From: Candidatus Avedoeria danica
Lineage (GTDB): Bacteria > Chloroflexota > Anaerolineae > Epilineales > Epilineaceae
DNA length: 64,000 nucleotides
Direction of reading: 5' to 3'
Assembly (NCBI GenBank): GCA_016703025.1
Contig: JADJCV010000004.1
Location: 2,297,501 to 2,361,500, forward strand
Shown: positions 1 through 9,224 of the stretch, one piece after another
How positions within the stretch are numbered: the stretch's first letter is position 1
Layout: each line of letters opens with the position of its first letter
Position numbers and translations under genes: made by a program
The notes under the pieces: generated by a model
Told to the model about the DNA's origin: nothing
Seen by the model: only the letters and a program-made list of their open reading frames with translations
The model's database searches: none

Positions 1-1361
1 ACCGCATCGCCCCCCGCATGGCCGGCCCGAGCATCCGCGCCCTCGAGATCGCCCGCGCCCTCCACGCACGCGGCCTCCCGGTGACGCTGGCCGCACCGGG
101 CGAGGTCGCGCTCGATCTGCCGTTCCCGAGCATCGGCTACGACGTCCGCGGCGAGGCGCTGCGGGCAGCCGCCGCGGGCGCGACGTCGATCTTCATCCAA
201 GGCCTCACCCTCGCCCAGTACCCGTTCCTGGCCGCGCTCGACATCCCGATCGTCGTCGACCTCTACGACCCGTTCGTCCTCGAGAACCTCCATGCCCGCG
301 TCCACGACACGCCGTCGGGCCGCCGGAGAGGCCACGAGACGGACCTGGCCGCGCTCGTCGATCAGCTCAAGCGAGGGGACTTCTTCGTCTGCGCCTCCGA
401 GATCCAGCGCGATTACTGGCTCGGCTGCCTGACGGCCGTCGGTCGGATCAACCCGCCGATCTACGACGGCGGCGCCGACCTGCGCCACCTCATCGACCTC
501 CTGCCCTTCGGCCTGCCCGACACGCCGCCCGCCGTACCGACGACGCCCGTCCTCCGCGGCGTCCACCCGCACGTCGGCCCGGATGACCGCATCCTGCTGT
601 GGGGCGGCGGCATCTGGGACTGGTTCGACCCGCTGACGTTGATCCGCGCCGTCGCCGCCGTCGCCGCCGAGCGCGACGACGTCCGGCTGTACTTCATGGG
701 CACGCGCACGCCGAGCCTCTATCGCCCGAAGCAGACGATGGCCGACCAGGCCGTGGCCCTCGCCCGCGACCTCGGCCTCTTGGACCACATCGTCCTGTTC
801 AACGACGGCTGGGTGGACTACGACGCCCGCGCCGGCTACCTGCTGGAAGCCGACCTCGCCGTCAGCACCCACCTGCCGCACGTCGAAACGCGCTACGCCT
901 ACCGCACGCGCCTGCTGGACTGCATCTGGTCCGGCCTGCCGATGCTCGTCACGGACGGCGACGTGCTCGCGGACGTCGTGCGGCGCGAGGGCCTCGGCGA
1001 GGTCGTACCGCCCAACGACGTCGGCGCCGCGGCCGCCGCCCTGCGCCGGATGCTGGCCGTCGTCGATGCCGCCGCAGCGAGGGGCGACGCGACCCGCGGG
1101 CGCGCGGCGTACGCCGCGGCCTTCGAGCGCGTGCGCGCGTCGATGACGTGGTCGGCCGCGACGGCGCCGCTGGCCCGCTTCGCCGCCGCACCGGTGCGGG
1201 CGGCCGATCGGCCGATGGGCGACGTGCTGGCGGGCCGGGGGGCGGCGACGCCGGTGGCGGGGCTCCCGCGGCGGGCGGTGGAGATCGTGCGGGAGGGGGG
1301 GGTGTTGGCGCTGGTGGAGGAGGGGGTGCGGTACGTGCGATGGGTTCGGCGGGGGCGGTGA
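1..1361 (+). CDS. GT4-type glycosyltransferase, 5' end cut off
   Basis: Probable GT-B glycosyltransferase that adds a sugar to a cell-surface polysaccharide from an activated donor in the cytoplasm. The frame is already open at the window edge and reads R-I-A-P-R before the first ATG at 18. The text 'MAGPSIRALEIARALHARG' after it is the usual acceptor-side N-terminal helix of GT4 enzymes, which normally follows about 15 residues of beta-strand. The true start is therefore outside the window and ATG 18 is internal. The C-terminal donor domain is recognisable from 'LLWGGGIWDWFDPLTLIRA' and from 'RLLDCIWSGLPMLVTDGD', where the E/D-containing donor-binding loop sits. No signal peptide or membrane helix is seen. 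It lies on the opposite strand from the polysaccharide operon at 2.2-10.5 kb but probably serves the same pathway. Donor and acceptor cannot be read from sequence. Confidence 0.85.
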   Translation, partial: RIAPRMAGPSIRALEIARALHARGLPVTLAAPGEVALDLPFPSIGYDVRGEALRAAAAGATSIFIQGLTLAQYPFLAALDIPIVVDLYDPFVLENLHARVHDTPSGRRRGHETDLAALVDQLKRGDFFVCASEIQRDYWLGCLTAVGRINPPIYDGGADLRHLIDLLPFGLPDTPPAVPTTPVLRGVHPHVGPDDRILLWGGGIWDWFDPLTLIRAVAAVAAERDDVRLYFMGTRTPSLYRPKQTMADQAVALARDLGLLDHIVLFNDGWVDYDARAGYLLEADLAVSTHLPHVETRYAYRTRLLDCIWSGLPMLVTDGDVLADVVRREGLGEVVPPNDVGAAAAALRRMLAVVDAAAARGDATRGRAAYAAAFERVRASMTWSAATAPLARFAAAPVRAADRPMGDVLAGRGAATPVAGLPRRAVEIVREGGVLALVEEGVRYVRWVRRGR

Positions 1362-1417
1362 GGCGGGTATAGGCCTGAGGGCAGTGCCGGCGGAAGCACA
1401 TTGCACCGTATGGAAAC

Positions 1418-1454
1418 GCAACATAGAAGCGCGACGAAGAGCAACATAGAAACG
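1418..1454 (+). repeat. 14-bp direct repeat in intergenic region
   Basis: The motif gcaacatagaa[ga]cg occurs at 1418-1431 and 1441-1454, 23 bp apart, and an inverted partial copy (tgttgc) lies near 1491. The whole 1362-1634 gap is visibly A/T-richer than its surroundings and holds no convincing gene. The repeats could be a regulator site for the MNT remnant operon, but nothing ties them to a known factor. Confidence 0.35.
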
Positions 1455-1634
1455 TGACCGGACGCTATGGTGATTCTTGTCGGGACTCAATGTTGCTTTT
1501 GGGAACGATTCCACATTGCATCGTGATTCACATCCTGGCGACGCGCTTCGAGGACCGTTCGTACGCCTGCCTTGGCACGTCTGCCCGTTTCCCCCACCCC
1601 CCATCATCTGGCGTCATCGCCCCATGGACGTGCG

Positions 1635-1787
1635 ATGACCCCGCCCCTCGACCTCACATCGCTCCGTCGGGCGCTCGCCGGCCTCGATCGTGGCTGCGAG
1701 CGCTCGCGCAGCGCGCCGGACGACGAGGAGCTGCGCGACGCCGCCCGCCGCCTGCTCGAGCAGCTGGAGGCACGCAACGATGCCTGA
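1635..1787 (+). pseudogene. HI0074/HEPN-type partner of MNT, internally deleted remnant
   Basis: A 50-codon frame whose N-terminus (LDLTSLRRALAGLDR, then APDDEELRDA) is typical of the HI0074-like 'nucleotidyltransferase substrate-binding' family. These are HEPN-fold partners of minimal nucleotidyltransferases and are normally about 130-145 aa. After 'ELRDA' the sequence jumps straight to 'RRLLEQLEARNDA', which resembles the family's last helix. The central helices with the conserved FEYTYEL-type and RNxxxH-type positions are absent. The frame is intact, so this looks like an in-frame internal deletion. Its stop overlaps the next gene's ATG by 8 bp, as in functional pairs. ATG 1635 is chosen because upstream codons show no family similarity. 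The product is probably non-functional or only a residual antitoxin-type peptide. Confidence 0.55.
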
Positions 1788-2124
1788 CATTCAGGTCACC
1801 CAACGCCAGGCCACTACCCTGGACGTCGCCCCCGCTCACCTCGCTCTCCTGCGGGCGATCCTCGCCCGCCACATCCCCGACCGCACCGTCGTGGCCTTCG
1901 GCTCGCGGACAATCGGCGCGGCCAAGCCTTGGTCCGATCTGGACCTCGCGATTCTCGGCAACACGCGCCTGCCAGTGGTCGTGCTGGCACGCCTTGCCTC
2001 GGATCTCACGGAGTCAATGCTGCCCTTCCGCGTCGACATCGTCGAACGGGCCGCCGTATCTGGCGAGTTCGGGGAGCGAATCGACCGCGGCGCCTCGGTC
2101 GTGCGGTCCGGCGCGAGCGCGTAG
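1780..2124 (+). CDS. MNT-family minimal nucleotidyltransferase
   Basis: A 114-residue protein with the minimal nucleotidyltransferase fold of the DNA polymerase beta superfamily. The catalytic signature is complete: 'AFGSR' (G-S motif) followed about 12 residues later by 'WSDLDLAI', which supplies the two metal-binding aspartates. A third acidic position is in 'FRVDIVE'. Members transfer a nucleotide to a protein or RNA acceptor and are usually paired with a HEPN protein as MntA/HepT toxin-antitoxin or HI0073/HI0074 pairs. Here the partner upstream is reduced to a stub and overlaps this start by 8 bp, suggesting translational coupling. Alternative upstream starts give a low-complexity N-terminus and were rejected. 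The isolated MNT may be a relic or may act with a partner elsewhere. Confidence 0.75.
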   Translation: MPDIQVTQRQATTLDVAPAHLALLRAILARHIPDRTVVAFGSRTIGAAKPWSDLDLAILGNTRLPVVVLARLASDLTESMLPFRVDIVERAAVSGEFGERIDRGASVVRSGASA

Positions 2125-2168
2125 CGCCTGTACGCAAAGCCACGGGATCGAGGCCCCGGTTGACTTGA

Positions 2169-4712
2169 TCAACCTCGCGGAGGATGGACCCTTTCTCCAG
2201 CCCCCGCCCCCGCCCCCAACCGCGCCGCGCTGGCCGTCACCAACGCCGCCGCCAACGGCACCCCCCCCGCCGCCAGGTGCACATCCGCCAGCCGCAACAG
2301 CGCCGCCGCTTCGCACCAGCGCATCACCGCCGGGTCGATGCGCGGGTCGACCGCGGCGTGGGCGCGCCTGAAAGCCAGCGCCGCGCCCCGCAGCCGTGCC
2401 GCTCCGGTGGGCGTCTGGCAGCCGAGCCACACCAAGTGCGCGATGAAGTTCCCGACGTCGAGCGCCGGCTCGCTCAGCGCGGCGTCATCGAGATCGACGA
2501 AGCCGATCCGGCCATCGGGGGCGACGAGCACCTGTTCCGGATGCAGGTCGCGGTGCACCGGCTGGAGCCGCCAGGCGTGCGGGCCCGGGGCAAGCGACCC
2601 GAGTTGTTCGAGCGCCGCCGACGCCCGCCGCCCAAGCCGCGCATCCGCGGCGGCCAGGCGTGCGACGCGTGCGGCCAGCGGTGCCAGCTCGTCCGCCGGA
2701 TTATGCCGTCGCTCGAGCGGCGCGGGCGACACATGCAGCGCGCCGAGCGCGGCGCCGATCCGCGCGGCCAACGCGAGGTCGCCCGCGCGCAGGCGCGCCG
2801 TCACGGGCACGCCGGGCACGGCGCCGAGCAGAACCACCCGCGCGTCGTCCAGGTAGCCGAGCGGCTCGGGCAGCCGCGGGCCGTCGGCGCGCTGGGCCGC
2901 ATGCAAGTGGGCGTGCGCTGCCAGGACGCGCGGGCCACGCGCGCTGGCGAAGAGCTTCCCGAACAGGACGGTCGAGGGGTTCGTCGGGGCCGCGGACGCA
3001 CCGCCGGCCGCGGGCGAACCATTGGCGATAGGCGCACCACCGGCGACGGACGCACCACTGGCGATAGGCGTACGACCCGCGCCTGGTGCGTCGCGTTCGA
3101 GGTCGGCGACGTCGTACCGGACCAGGCACCGGCGGCCCGGCTTGTGGCGCACGACGCTGGCCGTCGTCACGCGCGCCTCGCCTTGGCCGAGGGTGCGCAG
3201 CGCAGCCGTGATGTGGTTCGGGCTGACCGCCAGCGCCAGCGTCGGCAGCGTCGGGTCCACGGGCACCGGCGGCGGCGCGATGGGTGGGACGGACGACACG
3301 ATCGTCGTCGCATGCCGGCTGCGGCCGTGCTCCGCGAACCGCGCCTCGGCCGCCGCCACGATCGCGGCGACCGCCGTCGGCCAGTGCGGGTCGAGCCGGC
3401 GGAACGGGTGGATCGCCAGCCGGAGGAGCGCCGCGGCCTCGAAGAGCGGCAGCAGCCGAACGGCGGTCGGGTCCGTGGCGCCGACGAGCGTCCGGACGAT
3501 GTCCCGCGCCGCGTCCGTCGTCGCCTGCGCTCGCCGCGCCGCGCCGCGGCCGGCGGCGCCGGTCGCGACGGATGCCTCGGCCGCCCAGGCGCCGTAGTGC
3601 GCCACGAACGTCCCGTGGTCGAACGCGGGTTCGCCGATCGCCGCGTCGTCGAGGTCGATGAGGAAGGCGCCGCCGCCGCCGACGAGGACCTGCCTGTCGT
3701 ACCAGTCGCCGTGGACGATCCGGGCGCGCCACGTGCTCGCGGCGATCGCCGCAGCGACCCGTTCGGCCAAGCGGCCGGCGATGGGCGATGAGGACGGCAG
3801 GAGCGCGTCGATGTATGCCCCCGCTGCGCGCACGGCGTCCGCCTCGTCGTCCGCCGAGCGGCGGGGCAGCGAGGTCGCCACGCGGCACGTCGCCGGGAGC
3901 GCGTGCAGCCGGCCGACGGCGGCCACCGCCGCGGCCGTCCAGACGGAACGGTCCCCGCTGGCGTCGACGTCGAGTGCCCGCAGCTCGCGCAGCGTCCGCC
4001 CGGGAACCGCCCCGACGACCGTCATGTGGCGCGCGGCGTCGACCGCCAGCAGCGCGCCGACCGGAAGGCTGCGCGCCTGCAGCGCGCGCTGCAGGTTGCC
4101 GAGCCGGGCCGCGTCGCGCCGGGTGTGGATCTTGGCGTAGGCCGCATCGTCGCCGCCTGGAGCCCCGACGATCCGCAGCACGCCCTTGCGCTCCGGCACG
4201 TGCCGGACGAGTTCGATCGCGAGGTTGCCCGCGGTGGCCGGGTCGTGGCCGAGCGCCCGCGCCATCACACCGGGCGCCATCGCTTCGACGAGCCACGGCA
4301 CCTTGCGGTCGACGGGCGCGACTTGGAGCACGGCGCCGATGGACGCAAGGTGCGCGAACCGTTCCTCCGGGCCGCCGTGCAGCTCGAACGCCCGTTCGGA
4401 CAGCCGCGACAGGCGGCCGCCGGGACGCGCCACCGTGGCGTCGCGACCGTCGGCGTGCAGCGTGATCGTGGCCCAGGTGGTGACCGCGCCGCCGTCGCCC
4501 GAGCCGCCCGTGGCCGCATCGCCCCCTTGGCAGCGCAGCTCGCCGCGGACGATGCAGCTTACGCCCGGCTTGTAGCGGACCCAGGACGGCGTGAACCCCT
4601 GGACAGCGACTTCACGGGCGAGGGCGGGCGCCCAGCCGCGGGCGATCGCGTCCGCCAGGGCGTCGGCGTCGAACGCCGCGGGCAGGCAGGACAGGGCGGC
4701 ATCGGGCTTCAT
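2169..4712 (-). CDS. tandem-duplicated APH-fold phosphotransferase
   Basis: An 847-aa cytoplasmic protein made of two complete aminoglycoside-phosphotransferase/choline-kinase-fold modules. Each N-lobe starts with an R-x-KPG-xx-C-x-VR motif (about residues 46-56 and again near 500). The catalytic loops are HGDWYDRQ (334-341) and HRDLHPEQ (720-727), and the metal-binding segments are IDLDDA (353 on) and VDLDDA (740 on). In both modules the asparagine expected eight positions after the catalytic histidine is glutamine. The start overlaps the ABC-transporter stop (ATGA, 4709-4712), so it is the last gene of the polysaccharide operon. It may phosphorylate a sugar, lipid carrier or polar head group used by the neighbouring glycosyltransferases. 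Antibiotic resistance is less likely given the context. Substrate unknown. Confidence 0.8.
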   Translation of the reverse strand: MKPDAALSCLPAAFDADALADAIARGWAPALAREVAVQGFTPSWVRYKPGVSCIVRGELRCQGGDAATGGSGDGGAVTTWATITLHADGRDATVARPGGRLSRLSERAFELHGGPEERFAHLASIGAVLQVAPVDRKVPWLVEAMAPGVMARALGHDPATAGNLAIELVRHVPERKGVLRIVGAPGGDDAAYAKIHTRRDAARLGNLQRALQARSLPVGALLAVDAARHMTVVGAVPGRTLRELRALDVDASGDRSVWTAAAVAAVGRLHALPATCRVATSLPRRSADDEADAVRAAGAYIDALLPSSSPIAGRLAERVAAAIAASTWRARIVHGDWYDRQVLVGGGGAFLIDLDDAAIGEPAFDHGTFVAHYGAWAAEASVATGAAGRGAARRAQATTDAARDIVRTLVGATDPTAVRLLPLFEAAALLRLAIHPFRRLDPHWPTAVAAIVAAAEARFAEHGRSRHATTIVSSVPPIAPPPVPVDPTLPTLALAVSPNHITAALRTLGQGEARVTTASVVRHKPGRRCLVRYDVADLERDAPGAGRTPIASGASVAGGAPIANGSPAAGGASAAPTNPSTVLFGKLFASARGPRVLAAHAHLHAAQRADGPRLPEPLGYLDDARVVLLGAVPGVPVTARLRAGDLALAARIGAALGALHVSPAPLERRHNPADELAPLAARVARLAAADARLGRRASAALEQLGSLAPGPHAWRLQPVHRDLHPEQVLVAPDGRIGFVDLDDAALSEPALDVGNFIAHLVWLGCQTPTGAARLRGAALAFRRAHAAVDPRIDPAVMRWCEAAALLRLADVHLAAGGVPLAAALVTASAARLGAGAGAGERVHPPRG

Positions 4713-6595
4713 CGAGCCGCCTCCAACCTCAGGTCAGCACCAGGCGCTGCCGCCGCGCGCGGCTCGGCCGGACGCGCGACCGTCGCCCGCGACTGCAGCG
4801 CGTACAGGCCGCGGTACCGGGCGTTCCCGGCCAGCAGCTCGTCGTGCGTCCCGCTGGCTGCGATCCGCCCGCCCTCCACCACCCAGATCGCGTCGGCCGC
4901 CTGCACCGTCGACAGTCGGTGGGCGATCACGAGGGCCGTCCGGCCGACGAGCAGGCGGTCGATCGCGGTCAGGACGGCGGCTTCTGACTCGGCGTCGAGG
5001 CCGGTCGTCGGCTCGTCCAGCAGGACGATCGGCGCGTTGCGGACGAGCGCGCGGGCGATCGCGATCCGCTGGCGCTGGCCGCCCGAGAGCGTCAGGCCGC
5101 GCTCGCCGACGGGCGTCTGGTAGCCGTCCGGCAGGCCGCTGATGAAGCCGTGGATGCACGCCGCCTCGGCCGCCGCCACGATCTCGGCGAACGAGGCGTC
5201 CGGCCGGCCGAAGGCGATGTTGTCCTGGACGGTCCCGGCGAACAGGACCCCGTCTTGCGGCACGACGGCGATCTGGGCACGCAGCGAGGCCAGCGTGTAG
5301 TCCCGTACATCCCGGCCGTCGATGACCAGCCGGCCCTCCGTCGGGTCGTACAGGCGCGGGATCAGGCCGAGGAGCGTCGACTTGCCGGCGCCGGAGAGGC
5401 CGACGAGGGCCACCGTCTGGCCGGCCCGCACCGTGCGGTCGACGGCCCGCAGGACCGGCGTGCCGGCGGTGTAGGCGTGCCCGACGCCCTCGAACGCGAT
5501 GTCGCCGCGCAGCCGGTCGACCGCGACGTGCCCGTCGGGGACGTCGGAGGTCACGTCGAGCAGCTCGGTGATCCGGTCCACGCACGTCGCCGCCTTGCTC
5601 GACCGTTCGGCGATCCGGGCGATCCGCTTGAGCGGCTTGTAGAAGCTGCGCAGGTAGCTCGCGAAGACGACGAGCTCGCCCGGCGTGAGCGCACCGGCCT
5701 GGACGCGCAACGCGCCGTAGCCGACCGTCGTCGCCATCGCCACGGCCAGCGTCGTCTCGACGGCGCGGTTCAGCTTGGCCTCGAGCCGCGCCGAGACGAG
5801 GCCGCTCTCGACGCTCTGGCGGTTCGTCTTGTCCAGCCGGGCCAGCGCGGCGTCCTCACCGGTGAACATCTGGACCACGTGGATCCCGGAGAGCACCTCG
5901 TGCATCTGGCTGGCCAGCTGGCCCTCCTTGCGGCGCTGCTTCTGGGCCGCGGCGCGGATGCGGGTGCTGAAGACGGACAGCAGGCCGAACAGGAGCGGCG
6001 TCATCGCTGTGGCCGCCAGCGCCAATCGCCAGTCCAGGACGAACATGACCACGAGGAAGCCGATCAGGACGATGCCCTCGCTCAGAAGGTCGCTCAGGGC
6101 GCCGACGAGGAGTTCGCGCAGGAGCATCATGTCGCTTGTCAGCCGCGTGAGCAGATCGCCCGTGGCGGCGCGGATGTGGTAGGCCACCGGCAGCCGCAGG
6201 AGGTGGTTGAACACCCTTTGTCGCATGTGCGCGACGACCGACTGGCCGACGCGGGCCGCCAGCAGGCTCTCCGCCTGGTACAGGAACCCGCGCGCCACGG
6301 CGGTCACGACGATCGCCGCGGCGCAGACGGCCACGAGCGTGCGCCCGTCCGCTCCCGCCAGCCCCAGCCCTTGCAGCCACGGCCCCATCGGCCGCCCGCC
6401 GATCACGTTGTCCAGCACGACCTTCAGCGGCCACGGCTCGAGCATCTGCAGCGCCGTGTAGGCCAGGCTGGCCGCGAACGCCAGCCCAAGCCGCTTCCGA
6501 TGCGGGCGGAGCTCGTCCCGCAGCTGCCAGATCGCCCCGCCCGCCGCCGTGAGCCCCTCGGCCTGCCGCGCCAGCGCGCGAGTGACGGCGCTCAC
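4709..6595 (-). CDS. ABC exporter, fused membrane and ATPase domains
   Basis: A 628-aa half-transporter of the MsbA/lipid-exporter type. Residues about 30-320 form a six-helix membrane domain with the 'HIRAATGDLLTRLTSD' coupling region. The ATPase domain shows Walker A GLSGAGKST (399-407), the Q-loop in VVPQDG, the signature LSGGQ (503-507), Walker B IVLLDEP (Asp527) and the switch histidine 559. It would work as a homodimer to flip or export a lipid-linked product or glycolipid. GTG 6595 is chosen because it overlaps the upstream glycosyltransferase stop as GTGA, and the open frame further upstream encodes Arg-rich shadow sequence. Downstream it overlaps the kinase by ATGA. Its place among glycosyltransferases suggests export of a surface polysaccharide or glycolipid. 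Confidence 0.92.
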   Translation of the reverse strand: MSAVTRALARQAEGLTAAGGAIWQLRDELRPHRKRLGLAFAASLAYTALQMLEPWPLKVVLDNVIGGRPMGPWLQGLGLAGADGRTLVAVCAAAIVVTAVARGFLYQAESLLAARVGQSVVAHMRQRVFNHLLRLPVAYHIRAATGDLLTRLTSDMMLLRELLVGALSDLLSEGIVLIGFLVVMFVLDWRLALAATAMTPLLFGLLSVFSTRIRAAAQKQRRKEGQLASQMHEVLSGIHVVQMFTGEDAALARLDKTNRQSVESGLVSARLEAKLNRAVETTLAVAMATTVGYGALRVQAGALTPGELVVFASYLRSFYKPLKRIARIAERSSKAATCVDRITELLDVTSDVPDGHVAVDRLRGDIAFEGVGHAYTAGTPVLRAVDRTVRAGQTVALVGLSGAGKSTLLGLIPRLYDPTEGRLVIDGRDVRDYTLASLRAQIAVVPQDGVLFAGTVQDNIAFGRPDASFAEIVAAAEAACIHGFISGLPDGYQTPVGERGLTLSGGQRQRIAIARALVRNAPIVLLDEPTTGLDAESEAAVLTAIDRLLVGRTALVIAHRLSTVQAADAIWVVEGGRIAASGTHDELLAGNARYRGLYALQSRATVARPAEPRAAAAPGADLRLEAAR

Positions 6596-7929
6596 GCCGC
6601 CACCCGGCAGGCGTCGGCGCCTCGGGTCGACGATGTGCGACGCGTCGCGGCATCGGCGACACATGCCACATCCGTTCCAGTCGCTCCACCCGCTTCGGTC
6701 GACCCCTCGTGGATCGACAACCGTGCCAATCGCGCCAGCACCGCCTGCGCGTTGTGCCGCCAGGTGTGGCGGGCGATCACGTCGGCCCGCCCGGCGGCGC
6801 CCATCGCCCTGGCTGCCTGCGGGGCGGCGAGCACCGCCGCGAGCGCTGAAGCCATCGCGGCGACGTCGCCGGCCGGGTAGAGCCTCGCCGTCCGCCCGTC
6901 GTCGACCACCGCGCGCACCGGGGGGATGTCCGCGGCGACCGTCGGCAGGCCGGCGGCGAGGTACTCGAACAGCTTGAGAGGGGAGAAGTAATCCTCGGCG
7001 TCCGCGGCGTAGGGCGCCACCGCCACGTCGCACGCCGCCAGCAGCGCCGGCACGTCCTCGTGCGGCACGGACCCCGTGAAGCGCACGCGGTGCCGGAGCC
7101 CGAGCTCGACGGCGCGCGCCTCGAGGGTCGGCAGCGCCGGACCGTCGCCGACGATGAGGAGGCATGCGGCCGGATCGTCCGCCGCCACCCGGGCGAACGC
7201 GTCCAACACGTCGCCGACGCCGTGCCACGGCCGGATGCTGCCGACGAAGCCGATCACACGGCGGTCGGCAAGGCGCAGTCGGGCGCGCACGGCGTGCCGC
7301 TCAGGTGCGGCGGCGGCCATCGCGTCGGCATCGACGCCGTTGGGCAGGACGAGGATCCGCGCGGGATCGACGCCCACTTCGGCGAGCCATTCGGCCAGCG
7401 GCGTCGAGACCGCAACGACGGCGTCGGCCCCGGTCAGGACGTCGCGCTCGATCGCCCGCGCGCGGCGCGGCCACGGCAGGGCGCGGTAGCGGGCGGCCTC
7501 GCGCGTCAGCGGCGCGTTCACCTCGAGCACGTGCGGCACGCCAAGGGCGCGGGCCACCGCCTGACCGCCGCTGCCGAAGAGGCTGTAGCGCTCGTAGACG
7601 GCGTCGATGCCGGCGGCGCGCCACGCGGGCGTCGACAGCGCGAGGGCGCGGGCCGCCAGCTGGGCCCGCAGCGCGCCGGCGCGGTCGCCGCTGGCGCGCT
7701 CGATGAGTCGGCGGCTGCGGGCGTCGAGGACGATGGGCGACGCCGCAACGAGCGCCGGGGCATCGATTCGGGCGGCGGCGATGTGGACGCTGTGCCCCTC
7801 CGCCGCGAACGCGCGGCACATCGCTCGCACGTGGATGCTGGCGCCCTTCGTGCCGTCGACCGGGATGCCGGGGTCCGTGCAGGCGTAGAGGAGGTTCATC
7901 GGCGAATGGTCCATCGGCGAGTGGTTCAT
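6592..7929 (-). CDS. GT4-family glycosyltransferase
   Basis: A 445-aa GT-B glycosyltransferase. The N-terminal half begins with a Rossmann strand ('MNLLYACTDPGIPVDG') and a 'KGASIHVRAM' loop typical of acceptor-side GT4 domains. The donor half has 'VLPNGVD', 'IGFVGSIRPWHG' and the E-x7-E-type region 'SPLKLFEYLAAGLPTVA'. Three in-frame ATGs (7929, 7914, 7899) sit in a short duplicated MNHSP/MDHSP/MNLL stretch. The first overlaps the upstream stop (ATGA) and the last starts the conserved strand, so the real start could be any of them. The gene is the second last before the exporter. It probably adds one sugar to the exported glycan. Confidence 0.88.
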   Translation of the reverse strand: MNHSPMDHSPMNLLYACTDPGIPVDGTKGASIHVRAMCRAFAAEGHSVHIAAARIDAPALVAASPIVLDARSRRLIERASGDRAGALRAQLAARALALSTPAWRAAGIDAVYERYSLFGSGGQAVARALGVPHVLEVNAPLTREAARYRALPWPRRARAIERDVLTGADAVVAVSTPLAEWLAEVGVDPARILVLPNGVDADAMAAAAPERHAVRARLRLADRRVIGFVGSIRPWHGVGDVLDAFARVAADDPAACLLIVGDGPALPTLEARAVELGLRHRVRFTGSVPHEDVPALLAACDVAVAPYAADAEDYFSPLKLFEYLAAGLPTVAADIPPVRAVVDDGRTARLYPAGDVAAMASALAAVLAAPQAARAMGAAGRADVIARHTWRHNAQAVLARLARLSIHEGSTEAGGATGTDVACVADAATRRTSSTRGADACRVAA

Positions 7930-9221
7930 CGACCGACGCCTTCGGCGAACAGCATGTGCAGCCGGCCGACGTTCGCCCGCACGTCGAACGCGGCCTCGAC
8001 GCGGGCGCGGCCGGCGTCGGCCAGGCGGCGGCGGAGCCGGGCATCCGCCAGGAGCAGCTTGAGGGCGGCGGCCAGGGCTTCGGGGTCGCGCTCGGGCACG
8101 AGCAGGCCGGTGACATCGTCTTGGACGAGTTCCGGGATGCCGGTGACGGGCGTCGCCACGACGGGTACGCCGAGGGCCATCGCCTCGATGAGGACGGTCG
8201 GCAGGCCGTCGCGGTTGCCGTCGGCGCCGACGACGCACGGGGCGGCGAAGGCGGTGGCGTGCGGGATGAGGTCGATGAGCGCGGCGCGCGGCAGCGGGCC
8301 GGGCAGCGTCACGCGATCGGCCAGGTCGAGCGCGGCGACGAGCGCGGTGAGCGACGCGGCGCGCTCGCCGGTGCCGATGATCTGACACGTGAAGGGCACG
8401 CCCTCCGCCTTGAGGATCGCACACGCGCGGATGAGGTCATCGAACCCCTTCTTCTCGACGAGCCGGCCGATCCCGAGGATCAGCGGCAGCGGGTGCGGGA
8501 CGTGGCCGTTGCGGTGGAACGCGTCGAGGTCGAGGCCGTTGTAGATCCGCACGAGCCGCGATGTGCCGGGCGTGTGGGCCAGGTAGGCCCTGTTGAAGTC
8601 GCTGACCGTCACGCTGAAACGGGCATCGACGAACTTGCGCGCGAGCGCCGTCGGCGCGACGGACTGATGAAAGATGTCCTTGGCGTGCGCCGTGAAGCTG
8701 TACGGGACGCCGGTCAGGCGGGACACGATCCGCGCCACGGACGTCGCGCTGGACGCGAAGTGCGCGTGGAGGTGGGTCACGCCGGCCGCCTTGACGCGCG
8801 GCGCCAGCCAGACCGCCTGGTGGAAGCGCTTCCAGGCGCCGAGCCGCCGCTTGCGGGCCGTTTCGAAGAGGACGGTGCGATAGGCTTCCGGCGCCGCGCG
8901 CCACGCGGCGACGTGCGTGCGGACGACGTCGCGCACGCCGCCGGCCCAGACAGCCTCGGGGGCGTAGGTCACGCGCGCCCGGACGCGGGCGACATCGGCG
9001 TGGAAGCGGCCCTCGTTATTCGTCTTCAGGCTGAAGATGTGGAGGTCGGCGCCTTGGCGCTCGAGCTCGAGGATCTCGTTGAGGATGAACGTCTCCGAGA
9101 AGCGCGGGAACATTTTGCAGACGTAGCCGACACGGGTGGTCGCGGGCACGGCGGCCGTCTTCGTCGCATTCGGCCAACTGGACACACCCGGCACGGTCGT
9201 CACTGTGGTCACGTTCGTCAC
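7926..9221 (-). CDS. GT4-family glycosyltransferase (exopolysaccharide type)
   Basis: A 431-aa GT-B glycosyltransferase. The N-terminal domain contains 'KMFPRFSETFILNEI', a phrase typical of exopolysaccharide and colanic-acid-type GT4 enzymes, and 'HLHAHFASSATSVA'. The donor domain contains 'GIGRLVEKKGFDDLIRA' and 'PTVLIEAMALGVPVVATPV', with the conserved glutamate. The start is a GTG at 9221 preceded by GAGGAG at about 6 bp. The first 25 residues are Thr/Val-rich and not conserved, so translation could begin later. Only 3 bp separate it from the upstream gene and it overlaps the next by ATGA. It is a cytoplasmic enzyme of glycan assembly. Confidence 0.9.
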   Translation of the reverse strand: MTNVTTVTTVPGVSSWPNATKTAAVPATTRVGYVCKMFPRFSETFILNEILELERQGADLHIFSLKTNNEGRFHADVARVRARVTYAPEAVWAGGVRDVVRTHVAAWRAAPEAYRTVLFETARKRRLGAWKRFHQAVWLAPRVKAAGVTHLHAHFASSATSVARIVSRLTGVPYSFTAHAKDIFHQSVAPTALARKFVDARFSVTVSDFNRAYLAHTPGTSRLVRIYNGLDLDAFHRNGHVPHPLPLILGIGRLVEKKGFDDLIRACAILKAEGVPFTCQIIGTGERAASLTALVAALDLADRVTLPGPLPRAALIDLIPHATAFAAPCVVGADGNRDGLPTVLIEAMALGVPVVATPVTGIPELVQDDVTGLLVPERDPEALAAALKLLLADARLRRRLADAGRARVEAAFDVRANVGRLHMLFAEGVGR

Positions 9222-9224
9222 GAT

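Noticed and set aside
6596..7228. N-terminal extension of the ABC exporter frame
   Set aside because: Arg-rich sequence antiparallel in nature to the overlapping glycosyltransferase. The GTGA overlap at 6592-6595 gives the natural start.
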